From positions 4,340,001 to 4,404,000 of the forward strand of contig JAWPMV010000001.1 of the NCBI GenBank assembly GCA_033391075.1: DNA of 64,000 bases, in the 5' to 3' direction. Below are positions 1-8,286 of this stretch, in pieces. A program made the translations under genes and the position numbers. Each line of letters begins with the position of its first letter. Within the stretch, counting starts at the first letter, position 1. The notes beneath the pieces are model-generated. The model was not told the DNA's origin. It was given only the letters and a program-made list of their open reading frames with translations, and searched no databases. This stretch comes from Bacteroidia bacterium. Its GTDB lineage: Bacteria > Bacteroidota > Bacteroidia > J057.

Positions 1-994
1 AGCCTAGGGAGAGATCAAAGAGAATGTGGGTTTTCCTGAAGGGAAAGCTTTGTCCATCTTCATATTCAAGGGCATACAAATTCAATGGCCCTTTTGCAGT
101 CAACCACAAAAGTCTTAAGAAATCTCTGGGGGGATATAAATAATTCCCCTTTAGATCTCCAAACAGGGAAAAGGGAGCCTCATCATCAATGCTTTCAATT
201 TTAAAGCCTTGCCGACTTATTCCCAATTTCACTCGATCTGCTTTTTGACTGGCATTGTATCTGAAATTGATCAAAGCTGTCCCAATCGCCATCAGGTCAA
301 TATAGGCAGCATTCGCAATAGGGTCATACTCCGCTATGGGCAAGTTAGACTGAGCATTTATCAGGCTAAAACTTCCTATCTCAGCTTCAGGCGCAGGTAC
401 ATCCAGAGCTTCTACTTTTAGCTGATGAATTCTCAATTGTTCTGTGCCGGCATTGTTCTTAAAACAGATCTTAATGATCAGGGAATTGCCCTGAAGCTTT
501 TCCACCACTTCTATTTCCCCAAAGTCTTCATCATCCGGCTTATCTCCTGTCAGGGTATGTAAAGCAGAACCCAGATTTTGATAATTTTGAATTAGCCTTT
601 CCTCTCCATCTACCCATAAAATCAGATCGAAAAAATCCGAACTTTCCAAATCACCCAACTCAGATAAAGAAGCACTTAGCTTTACGGAATCATAGCTCGA
701 TATATCTATGGGATCAGATTCAAAACAAATGACTGCATCCGTATCCTGCGCCTCCAGAAAACTTTCACCCCCATCTGTCATCGTCATCACATAATCAGAA
801 CTTGCTGTTAAGCCCGAAAAATCACCAGTCAAAGACCAGGCTCCACTCGGAATTTGAATCGTGGGGGGTTGTGGACCCATAATTCCCTCTCCGGGAATGT
901 TGAAATTTTCTTCATACAGCACCTGGGCATCAGAAAGCTGGAAAAGGCCCAGCAAAAATAGAAAGCTTAGCAATTGTATTGTGTTTTTGCTCAT
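1..994 (-). CDS. Secreted protein of unknown function (C-terminus outside window)
   Basis: The minus-strand frame is open from an ATG at 994 to the window edge (331 codons, no stop), so the gene is cut at its 3' end. I do not recognise the family. Residues 1-24 form a clear signal peptide: a short polar start, the hydrophobic LLSFLFLLGLF core, and a likely cut after SDA. The mature part looks beta-rich and acidic. It has a segment (about residues 28-200) like the jelly-roll, concanavalin- or CBM-like regions found in Bacteroidota T9SS cargo, starting with LYEENFN. The end of the visible part (SFPFRKTHILFD) does not reach a sorting domain. A secreted T9SS cargo protein is an inference from composition and from similar neighbours. 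No enzyme motif is visible. Confidence 0.75.
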   Translation of the reverse strand, partial: MSKNTIQLLSFLFLLGLFQLSDAQVLYEENFNIPGEGIMGPQPPTIQIPSGAWSLTGDFSGLTASSDYVMTMTDGGESFLEAQDTDAVICFESDPIDISSYDSVKLSASLSELGDLESSDFFDLILWVDGEERLIQNYQNLGSALHTLTGDKPDDEDFGEIEVVEKLQGNSLIIKICFKNNAGTEQLRIHQLKVEALDVPAPEAEIGSFSLINAQSNLPIAEYDPIANAAYIDLMAIGTALINFRYNASQKADRVKLGISRQGFKIESIDDEAPFSLFGDLKGNYLYPPRDFLRLLWLTAKGPLNLYALEYEDGQSFPFRKTHILFDLSLG

Positions 995-1065
995 GGTAAA
1001 AAAATTTAAGTATTGCGTTTTAGATGTTAGACCCCAGGATGTCAACTCATATCAACATCAGGCAT

Positions 1066-1101
1066 AAAAAAAACAGGAGCCACTCGTGGTTGGCTCCTGT
1101 T
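1066..1101 (-). terminator. Rho-independent terminator of the TonB receptor gene
   Basis: A perfect 11-bp inverted repeat (AACAGGAGCCA at 1072-1082, its complement at 1091-1101) has an 8-nt loop. On the minus strand it is followed by a run of eight T (A-tract 1066-1073 on the plus strand). It lies 24 nt past the receptor stop codon at 1125, the right place to end that transcript before the next minus-strand gene. Confidence 0.85.
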
Positions 1102-1124
1102 AGCGTGTATCAATAGAATAATTC

Positions 1125-3758
1125 TTAGTTCATCATGTCGCTTCCATTCGTATTGAAGTTGGTATTCTTACGTTTGAAGAGAGAAATATCTGGCTTACCA
1201 AAGCGGTAGGAGAAGTTCACTCTTACAACTTGTGGGTTTCTGATTCTCCAACTGTCCTGGATGAAGAATTCAGATTCGGTATAGGTTCCAGTTCTGCGAC
1301 TTCTGAATATATCTCTTATACTAACGGTCAGACTAGCTTTACGCTTGAAAAGGTCTTTACGTAAAGCAGCATCTACAAACCAGAATTCTTTTCTGAAACC
1401 CTGAGCGGTATTACTTACGCCTCTCCACTGAAATCTCCGTCCACCACTACTTGGGATAAAGGCAGCAGGACTCTGGTATTCACCCGTAATTTGCAAGCGA
1501 AACTGAGCAGGTAATTTAATCACCAAATTCTCTTTGATAAACCAGGTAAACTGCTCGTTTATCAAACCCTCTTCCACATTACTCGCATCTACCTTTGATT
1601 GATATAGGTTGACATTCGAAGTCAATTCTATTTGCGGGCTAAAGGTATTTCGCATGGTGAATTCCGTACCATATGCCTCACTATTATTTGAGTTGGCATA
1701 GCTGGTCATGATCACCTCTCTGTCTCCGATGGTTTCCAAAAACTGATAATTGGTGATCAGGTTATTGGCCTGCTTGTAATAAATCGAAAGGAGGAAATCA
1801 TGTCCTTTCGTGATGATATTTTGATAGGTAAGTTCCAAAGAGTTGGTAAACTCAGGTAACAAATCCGGATTTCCTCTTCTCAGGTTGAGAGAGTCGGAAA
1901 AATCTGTAAACGGAAGCAATCTAAAAAAGCTGGGACGGTTGATTCGACGGCTATAAGAAAGCTGGATATTGTCCTGCTTGTTGATCTCTTTGGTCAGGAA
2001 TAAACTTGGGAAAAAACTGAAAGGGAAATCATTCTCAAAGACATCTCCGGTTTCAGGTAACTCTCCTGTATATTGGCTGCTTTCGGCTCTTAGGCCCAAT
2101 TGGTAGCTCCATCCGGAAGTAAACTGCTGGCTAAAAGTCGCATAACCCGCATAAACTGCGTCCTGGAACTGATATTCATCTGCAAAGTTTGGCACTCTGA
2201 AACGCTCTCCACTATCTCTATCAAACAAATAAGAGGCATTCTCGCTGTCATAATCTCTCAGAGCTGCACGGACCCCTACCTCCATTTTTCCGGTTTTCCC
2301 AATAGGTTCCACATAGTCGGTTTGAATGGTAAAGAATCTTGAGCCCCCATCATTTTCCTGCTCTTCTACACTGGTAAATCCAGGGAAAATATTGGTAAAG
2401 TCTCCGATTCCTTCTGTGCGCACCTCATTGATATTGATATCTGCCGTCCATTCTCTTCCTTTTTTAGGGAAAAGGTGTTTAAAGAGAACCGATCCTCCCA
2501 TATTTCTAAACATTCTCTCGGAGGTAGATAGACGTTGGGAAAGTCCACTTCCGACGATTTGATCTCCACTCAAGGTATCATTGGTGATTCCTATTTCATT
2601 GAAAGAATCAAAGCTTCCTCTCGTAAATGAACCGGAAAAAGTAAGGGTATTTCGGTTATCCAGGAAAATATCAACTCCTCCTCTGAAACTTGTGAAGGTT
2701 CCGGTAAATTCATTTTCAGTGTCCTGAAGTACATTGGTGAGGGGCGCTCCTAATAGATTGAAGCGATCCGTCTCTCCCTCTCCTTTGCTAATTCGTTGGT
2801 TGAGGTTGGCACTCAGGAATACATTTAACTTTCCTTCTCTTGCATTGATATTGGCTCCTCCATTGAATCCTCCTCTTGTATCTATACCCGCTCTTAAACT
2901 TCCATTGTATCCAATTTTTCTTTCTTTCTTCAGAACTATATTCACGATCCCGGCCTGTCCACCAGATGCATCGTATTTAGCGGAAGGATTGGTAATGACC
3001 TCAACAGACTCTATTTCATCAGAAGCAATTTGATCCAGGGTCAAGGTACTGGGTCTTCCATCTACAAAGAGTTGAGGAGCCGCATTTCTCAAGGTTAGGT
3101 TGCCATCTATATCTACTGATAGAGAGGGAACATTTCTTAAAGCATCTTCCGCAGTACCTCCAACAGCTACAGAGTTTTGATCTACTTTAAATATCTTTTT
3201 ATCTAATTCAAGCTTAACCAAAGTAGCTTCACTTTCAATAACTACTTCATCTAATGTAGTGGTTTGGGTTGCCAGCTTGATGTTGCCGAGGTCTTTGTCA
3301 AAGTTTCCTCCAGCCATAGCCCCCCATCCACCGGAACCAGGTCTTCCACCCGGTCTTTGTCCGTCTGCTGTAGCTTTTCCCCCACCTTCCGGACGCTTTA
3401 ATCCGAAATCAACTTTTTGTTCAATGGTTGCATATCCCAGGACACTGATCTTAAGGGTAAATTCACCCATGACCGGCAATTTTGTAAGATCAAAATCACC
3501 ATTCTCTTTGGTGATTTGTCCTGCTAAAACAGCTTCTGTACGGCTTTTCGTCTTGGGATCAAATTTCATCCCGATCAATTGGACAGACGCATAGCCAATA
3601 CCTTTGCCTGCATCATCAACTACCTTTCCATAAAGCCTTCCAATATTCATGGCTTCACGGTTCCATCCTCCCTGACCTTGTCTACCACCTTGAGATAATG
3701 ACAGAGAAAATGTGCTAAAAAGGATAGTTGCAAAAAGTAAATATGATTTTAAATTCAT
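1125..3758 (-). CDS. TonB-dependent receptor, outer membrane beta-barrel family
   Basis: An 877-residue outer membrane receptor expected to import a ligand through a TonB-energised barrel. Residues 1-22 are a signal peptide. Residues about 40-170 are a carboxypeptidase-regulatory-like beta domain (GRLYGKVVDDAGKGIGYASV start), interrupted by a Gly/Arg-rich stretch at about 123-150. Next comes a plug domain (about 190-280, with EDALRNVPSLSVD and the IESVEVITNPSAKYDASG region). The rest is a barrel of alternating strands of the OMP_b-brl_3 type. The substrate cannot be read from sequence. No SusD partner is adjacent, so a polysaccharide-utilisation locus is not indicated. The gene stands alone with its own terminator and is divergent from the sugar dehydrogenase gene at 3972. 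Family assignment is firm; ligand unknown. Confidence 0.9.
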   Translation of the reverse strand: MNLKSYLLFATILFSTFSLSLSQGGRQGQGGWNREAMNIGRLYGKVVDDAGKGIGYASVQLIGMKFDPKTKSRTEAVLAGQITKENGDFDLTKLPVMGEFTLKISVLGYATIEQKVDFGLKRPEGGGKATADGQRPGGRPGSGGWGAMAGGNFDKDLGNIKLATQTTTLDEVVIESEATLVKLELDKKIFKVDQNSVAVGGTAEDALRNVPSLSVDIDGNLTLRNAAPQLFVDGRPSTLTLDQIASDEIESVEVITNPSAKYDASGGQAGIVNIVLKKERKIGYNGSLRAGIDTRGGFNGGANINAREGKLNVFLSANLNQRISKGEGETDRFNLLGAPLTNVLQDTENEFTGTFTSFRGGVDIFLDNRNTLTFSGSFTRGSFDSFNEIGITNDTLSGDQIVGSGLSQRLSTSERMFRNMGGSVLFKHLFPKKGREWTADININEVRTEGIGDFTNIFPGFTSVEEQENDGGSRFFTIQTDYVEPIGKTGKMEVGVRAALRDYDSENASYLFDRDSGERFRVPNFADEYQFQDAVYAGYATFSQQFTSGWSYQLGLRAESSQYTGELPETGDVFENDFPFSFFPSLFLTKEINKQDNIQLSYSRRINRPSFFRLLPFTDFSDSLNLRRGNPDLLPEFTNSLELTYQNIITKGHDFLLSIYYKQANNLITNYQFLETIGDREVIMTSYANSNNSEAYGTEFTMRNTFSPQIELTSNVNLYQSKVDASNVEEGLINEQFTWFIKENLVIKLPAQFRLQITGEYQSPAAFIPSSGGRRFQWRGVSNTAQGFRKEFWFVDAALRKDLFKRKASLTVSIRDIFRSRRTGTYTESEFFIQDSWRIRNPQVVRVNFSYRFGKPDISLFKRKNTNFNTNGSDMMN

Positions 3759-3971
3759 TTCCCAGCTTTCGTTAGATTCTTTACTGAATGTGTGTTTAAT
3801 TTGTATGTTAGGCTACAAACTGAACCGCTTTATTCCCGAAAGGTTCAGCATTTAGATCAGAATGCCTGCATTTACGGCAAACGATATAAAATCACCGACC
3901 AAATTGATTTTGGTTTTTTCCTTTTCCTCTACCTTATCGTAAACTCGAAGTATGTTCAAACATTAATTCTC

Positions 3972-5378
3972 ATGTCAAAACATTTCTTTGTCCTACTATA
4001 CTTATGCATTTGTCTCATTCCATCCCTAAAAAGTCAGGATGGATCCAGTTTATACAAGACGTATTGTAGCGGATGTCATGGGGCTAATATGGAAGGAGGA
4101 ATCGCTACCGCTTTGATTAAGGATGATTGGCAGTATGGCAAAAGCAGGAGCTTGATTAGCCGAAACATTAGATTTGGAATTCCGGGTACAGAAATGATCG
4201 GCTGGAAGGAATCTTTGGGTAATGCAGCTGTGAGATCTATCGTGGATGTAATCATGCGAGCCCAAAAGACCTCAGCAAATGTGAGCAGAAATTTTCCAAA
4301 AAGTCTGCAAACGGAGGATTATGAATTAGCGGTAGAGGTTATCGGTAAAGGCAAGATCGAGACCCCCTGGGGAATCGAATTCATTCATAAAGATCTGGCC
4401 CTAATCAGTGAGCAGAAAGGGCAGTTGCGTTGGCTGAGAAAGGGGAAAGTGGATCCGAAACCAATTACAGGCTTGCCTGAAGTGCATATTTTCACCGGAA
4501 CCCTGGGTGGACTAATGGATATTGCCCTCGATCCTGATTATCATGAGAATGGCTGGGTATACCTGGCTTTTAGTCAAACGGATGGGATAGTTGGAGACAG
4601 GACTTCAGCTGCTATGACGAAAATCGTACGGGGAAAAATCAAAGATTATCAATGGACAGAAAACCAGGATCTATTTAGTGCTCCCAAAAGTATTCGCGTA
4701 AGGATGGCGACTCGTTGGGGGGGCAGAATGCTCTTTGACAAAGAGGGTTATCTTTACTTTAGCATAGGAGATCTGGATTTTGGAGAAGATTGTCAGGATT
4801 TGAGCAGGGCAAATGGAAAGATCTTTCGCATACACCCGGATGGAAGTATACCAGAGGACAATCCCTTTGTAGATACAGAAGGAGCCTTGCCAGGAATTTA
4901 TGCCCTGGGTAGCAGAAATACGCAGGGTTTGGCCCTACATCCTGAAACAGGTGATATTTGGGCGACAGAGCATGGACCTATGGGGGGAGATGAGTTGAAT
5001 ATCATCCGAAAGGCTGCCAATTATGGATGGCCCATTATCACCTACGGGAAAAATTACGATGGGAATATGGTTTCGAATTTGACGGAAAAAGAAGGCATGG
5101 AACAGCCCGTTTTACATTGGACACCTTCTATAGCCGTTTGTCCGATTGATTTTTCTTCGGGGGAATCCTTTCCTAAATGGAAAAATGATCTCTTTGTGGG
5201 CGCACTGGCATTCGAAGAAATCAGGAGGCTAAGAATTGTTGAAGGAAAAGTAATTTCCCAGGAAATAATCCTCAAAAACTACGGCAGGATTCGTGGTTTA
5301 AAATTTGGAGCCGATGGTGCGCTCTATGCATTGGTTAATAAGCCTGACGCGATTTTACGGATTACTCCCCGGGAATAA
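3972..5378 (+). CDS. Cytochrome c - PQQ-type glucose/sorbosone dehydrogenase fusion
   Basis: I use the ATG at 3972 (468 aa) because it is followed at once by a signal peptide (MSKHFFVLLYLCICLIPSLK). The frame stays open upstream to a GTG at 3792, but that part does not look like a protein. Residues about 22-100 hold a c-type cytochrome with the haem motif C32-S-G-C35-H36. Residues about 130-467 are a six-bladed propeller of the glucose/sorbosone dehydrogenase (GSDH) family, with TEHGPMGGDELN and a GWPIITYG strand. Such enzymes oxidise sugars in the periplasm with PQQ; the fused haem would accept the electrons. PQQ use is inferred from the family. The gene converges on 5386-5814 with only 7 nt between stop codons. 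Confidence 0.88.
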   Translation: MSKHFFVLLYLCICLIPSLKSQDGSSLYKTYCSGCHGANMEGGIATALIKDDWQYGKSRSLISRNIRFGIPGTEMIGWKESLGNAAVRSIVDVIMRAQKTSANVSRNFPKSLQTEDYELAVEVIGKGKIETPWGIEFIHKDLALISEQKGQLRWLRKGKVDPKPITGLPEVHIFTGTLGGLMDIALDPDYHENGWVYLAFSQTDGIVGDRTSAAMTKIVRGKIKDYQWTENQDLFSAPKSIRVRMATRWGGRMLFDKEGYLYFSIGDLDFGEDCQDLSRANGKIFRIHPDGSIPEDNPFVDTEGALPGIYALGSRNTQGLALHPETGDIWATEHGPMGGDELNIIRKAANYGWPIITYGKNYDGNMVSNLTEKEGMEQPVLHWTPSIAVCPIDFSSGESFPKWKNDLFVGALAFEEIRRLRIVEGKVISQEIILKNYGRIRGLKFGADGALYALVNKPDAILRITPRE

Positions 5379-5385
5379 ATTTTGT

Positions 5386-5814
5386 TTATTTCTTAATGCT
5401 GTATTGCTCCTCATGATTGATGACCACCGCAGCTACGCCTTCATCCCAACCCATTAGCGTAAAAGGGCCTTTAATGAGGGCATACTTTTGAGTCTTGCCT
5501 TTTTTCCGAAAGCTGATTATGTGATCATCTCCAGCCCTAAGTTGTCCTGTAAAAGGTTTCAGGTGCAGAATACCATCAGAATTCTTGAAGCTCAACACAC
5601 GATCAGTCAAAGACCACTTTCCTTTTACCGAAACTTCGTTTGGATTGAGGTCATAGGCCATGGTAAAACTCCCATTCTTGTGCATCTTAAGGATAAAGCC
5701 CATAGGCTGTCCGTTTTTTACAGTTTTTCCTTTCCAAACACCAATCAAGGAGGTCTGGGCGGATACACTCAGGCCGATCAGGATGCTGAAGGCAATAGCT
5801 AATAGAGATTTCAT
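5386..5814 (-). CDS. Small secreted protein, lipocalin-like fold suspected
   Basis: A 142-aa protein with a signal peptide (residues 1-19, ending VSAQ). The mature part begins SLIGVWKGKTVKNGQPMGF and continues through a series of short beta strands (KWSLTDRVLSFKN, DDHIISFRKKGKTQKYALI). The LIGVWKG start and the alternating strands resemble small lipocalin-like or DUF2147-like barrels. I cannot assign a family with confidence. No catalytic or metal motif is visible. It is single, divergent from the collar-protein gene at 6290, and shares a 475-bp intergenic region with it. Confidence 0.75.
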   Translation of the reverse strand: MKSLLAIAFSILIGLSVSAQTSLIGVWKGKTVKNGQPMGFILKMHKNGSFTMAYDLNPNEVSVKGKWSLTDRVLSFKNSDGILHLKPFTGQLRAGDDHIISFRKKGKTQKYALIKGPFTLMGWDEGVAAVVINHEEQYSIKK

Positions 5815-6289
5815 AATGATGAGGTTAATGGATCGTATTATTTTTGGGGGCTTAAACTTAAAGAATCAGTCTTCCTCCCTTTTCCCTTAGTAAATTAAGT
5901 ATATCAAAATGTAATCTCATTCATTTTCTTCTTCCGCTCTTTAAGAAGAAATTTCTGGAAATTTATTCCTAAAGAGGTATTAGGAATGGGCTGCCCTGAA
6001 ATCAGTATTAATTCTCATTGTTACCTTACCTCAAATTGAACAAGAAAGATACAAAGAGGGAATGAAATAAAAGTCTAACAAAAGTAAAAAAAAGGCCGTT
6101 TTTGCTCTCCGAGGCAATATTCATTTTTATTGAAAATACATTTAATTTATAAATTTTAAGCACACAAAACCTATTTTGTGTTATTTCAACAATGGAATAT
6201 TTCAGATATGCGTGCCTGTAAATTTGGCATAAACAGCCTATTTATTCATATTCGGCTTTCGAAATTCAAACATCAATACATTCAACATT
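5815..6289. other. Divergent intergenic region, 475 bp
   Basis: This AT-rich non-coding region lies between two divergently transcribed genes and must hold both promoters. It contains a perfect 8-bp inverted repeat at 5965-5987 (listed separately) and a perfect 8-bp hairpin ACACAAAA/TTTTGTGT at 6162-6181. I found no exact copy of the Bacteroidota -7 motif TAnnTTTG at a convincing position and no ORF that looks coding. Confidence 0.6.
5965..5987. promoter_or_regulatory. Operator-like inverted repeat
   Basis: ATTCCTAA, 7 nt, then TTAGGAAT: a perfect 8-bp inverted repeat in a divergent intergenic region, about 150 nt from the gene at 5814 and 300 nt from the gene at 6290. The CCTAA/TTAGG half-sites resemble those in front of feoA at 35.1 kb. 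Binding by the same regulator is only a guess. Confidence 0.4.
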
Positions 6290-6865
6290 ATGGATGGCAC
6301 GCTAGCCGAAATCCGCATATGGGCGGCAAACTTTGCTCCGAGAAACTGGGCCTTTTGCCTAGGTCAAACACTACCCATTACTTCCAATACTGCTCTCTTT
6401 TCTCTTTTAGGAAACACCTATGGGGGAGATGCCAGGACTACTTTCGCACTTCCCAATTTAAAAGCCAGAATTCCCATTGGAAACGGAAATAATGGAAATC
6501 TTAATCTTCAACTGGGAATGATAGGAGGAAATTCTCAATCCGTTCTCAATATCCTGAATATGCCCAGTCATAATCATGAGGCAGAATCTCACCTAAATAT
6601 AGGAGGAGGAATAGCATTGATCGTAAATAGTGAGGAAGGTGAAGAAGGGAATCCCAATAACAATTACCTTGCCGGGACAAATGGAAGCGGATATAGTGAT
6701 GAGCAGGGATCGGGAACCTTAAATGGTTTGCAGAATAATTTGAATGTGGAAGGAACTGTTACAACCGGCTTAACAGGAGGTGGTCAGCCATTTAGCATCA
6801 TGAATCCTTTTATCACCCTAAATTTCATTATCTGCACAGAAGGTTTATACCCACAAAGAAGCTAA
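6290..6865 (+). CDS. Phage tail-collar domain protein (MdpB/microcystin-dependent-protein-like)
   Basis: A 191-aa protein with the typical tail-collar start (EIRIWAANFAPRNWAFCLGQ, residues 6-25), the short LFSLLGNTYGGD motif (about 38-49) and the PNLKARIPIG strand (about 54-63). Its end, NPFITLNFIICTEGLYP, is also typical of the family. Such proteins are common in free-living Bacteroidota and other bacteria, usually outside prophages. Their role is unclear, and adhesion or a contractile-device fibre tip have both been suggested. No signal peptide is visible and there are no phage genes nearby, so a prophage is not supported. The T9SS gene at 6931 follows after 65 nt and may be co-transcribed. 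Confidence 0.88.
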   Translation: MDGTLAEIRIWAANFAPRNWAFCLGQTLPITSNTALFSLLGNTYGGDARTTFALPNLKARIPIGNGNNGNLNLQLGMIGGNSQSVLNILNMPSHNHEAESHLNIGGGIALIVNSEEGEEGNPNNNYLAGTNGSGYSDEQGSGTLNGLQNNLNVEGTVTTGLTGGGQPFSIMNPFITLNFIICTEGLYPQRS

Positions 6866-6930
6866 TCCATTAAGGGGAGCATTTCGGGTCGAATCGTCGA
6901 GCTTACATCCATACAATCAAGAAGTAATTT

Positions 6931-8220
6931 ATGGAGATTAGAAATAATCTTAAGTATCTCATTTTCTCATTTGCTCTTTTATTACCATCGCATTCATCTT
7001 TCGCTCAAACCAGTCTTGTGACCGAAAGTTTCGAAACAGAGGGTGATGGGAGCAGGTATGAAGCCAACTATTTTGCAGATTTCTGTGGGAATACGGATTG
7101 GTATAGGAGAATGGTTGCTTCAGAATGTACTGCGGGTTCTGAAAATGATTTTATCGCATTTTCAATTACGGGCATAGATGGCAGTTATTTTATGGCAGCA
7201 GATGATGCTGAAGAGTCTCCGGAAAATCCCTTGGGAAGTGGAGAAGCCGCTTATGTAACCCTGGCAACCCTGGATGTTTCCAGTTATGATGAAATCACGG
7301 TATCAGTAAAAGTTGCAGCCAATACGGTTACAAACTTTGAGAATGATCATGCGATTGAAGATGCATTTCTTGCCCAATATGCATTTGATGGAAATATTGC
7401 CACCGGCGCAAACAGCGCCGGTGCTTTGCCTTCTGAAGCTAATTTAAATACGGGTAGTTATACCAATGCTATAGCTTTCTATGCAAGCAGTGCCTCCAGT
7501 CTCCTTTCAGAAGATACTGACCTGAATGGGACTCCGGATGGTTCAGATCTGGGAGCAACATTGACTACTTACTCGTCAACCTTCAATACAGGAGGAGCAT
7601 CGAACTTAAGCGTCCGCTTTGTCATTCGCACCGATCAGGGGGGAGAAGACATAGCATTTGATGATATTGAAGTTATAGGAGATGTAACGCTGCCTGTTGT
7701 CCTGGCAGATTTCTCAGCAAAAGCAGAAGCCGATAATATCAGCCTCTCGTGGGAAACCTTCTCGGAAATCAATTCAAAAGGCATGATGCTTGAATCTAGC
7801 TTTCAATCCGGCCAATGGGAAGACCTGATATGGATACCTGCTAAAGGAATCAATAATGAGGGGGCTGATTATCAAATTACCCTTGAACGCATGCCTCCAG
7901 GTGAATATCAGTTCAGACTTCGAATGGAAGATTGGGACGGTAGCAAAGAATGGAGTTCTACTTTGTCTCTTATTGTTTCGGAAGAAGATAGATGGAAGGT
8001 TTACAGCAGCACTGATTTTATTCATATTGATCAGGGAAGCTTTGAAGATTCATTCACCTTCCAGTTATATGACCAGACCGGGAAATTAATCAAGAACCTT
8101 AATCTACAAGGAGCAAAAAATGAATTTCCGCGGGATGAAAGCCTCCCTTCAAATCTTTACTATTTCATCATTCGAAATAATAGGGGCAGATATTTTAGCG
8201 CAAGAATCTTCATTCCCTAA
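6931..8220 (+). CDS. Secreted T9SS cargo protein of unknown function
   Basis: A 429-aa protein. Residues 1-25 are a signal peptide (LIFSFALLLPSHSSFAQ). Residues about 28-230 form a beta-sandwich-like acidic domain starting SLVTESFETEGDG, a pattern common in Bacteroidota surface proteins. Residues about 232-335 look like a fibronectin-type segment (TLPVVLADFSAKAEADN, then LSWETFSEINSKG). That segment very often precedes the sorting tail. The last 80 residues have the rhythm of a T9SS type A sorting domain (FQLYDQTGKLIKNLNLQG, then LYYFIIRNNRGRYFSARIF). It is therefore expected to be exported by type IX secretion and held at the surface or released. No catalytic motif is seen. The gene converges on 8287. 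Confidence 0.85.
   Translation: MEIRNNLKYLIFSFALLLPSHSSFAQTSLVTESFETEGDGSRYEANYFADFCGNTDWYRRMVASECTAGSENDFIAFSITGIDGSYFMAADDAEESPENPLGSGEAAYVTLATLDVSSYDEITVSVKVAANTVTNFENDHAIEDAFLAQYAFDGNIATGANSAGALPSEANLNTGSYTNAIAFYASSASSLLSEDTDLNGTPDGSDLGATLTTYSSTFNTGGASNLSVRFVIRTDQGGEDIAFDDIEVIGDVTLPVVLADFSAKAEADNISLSWETFSEINSKGMMLESSFQSGQWEDLIWIPAKGINNEGADYQITLERMPPGEYQFRLRMEDWDGSKEWSSTLSLIVSEEDRWKVYSSTDFIHIDQGSFEDSFTFQLYDQTGKLIKNLNLQGAKNEFPRDESLPSNLYYFIIRNNRGRYFSARIFIP
7401..7423. other. GC-rich perfect hairpin inside the T9SS cargo gene
   Basis: CACCGGCGC (7401-7409), loop AAACA, then GCGCCGGTG (7415-7423): a perfect 9-bp GC-rich stem within codons for TGANSAG in an otherwise AT-leaning gene. It has no T-tract, so it is not a canonical terminator. 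Function, if any, is unknown. Confidence 0.5.
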
Positions 8221-8286
8221 ATGCAGGTATTACAGTATGACAAATTCAAATAATCGACTGCCTATCAGTTTATTCGCAAAAAGCTA

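Noticed and set aside
3792-3971. Upstream extension of the GSDH fusion to a GTG at 3792
   Set aside because: The added 60 residues hide the signal peptide and do not look like protein; the ATG at 3972 starts a clean signal sequence.
6290-8220. Prophage
   Set aside because: Only one collar-domain protein; no integrase, capsid, terminase or portal gene is present.
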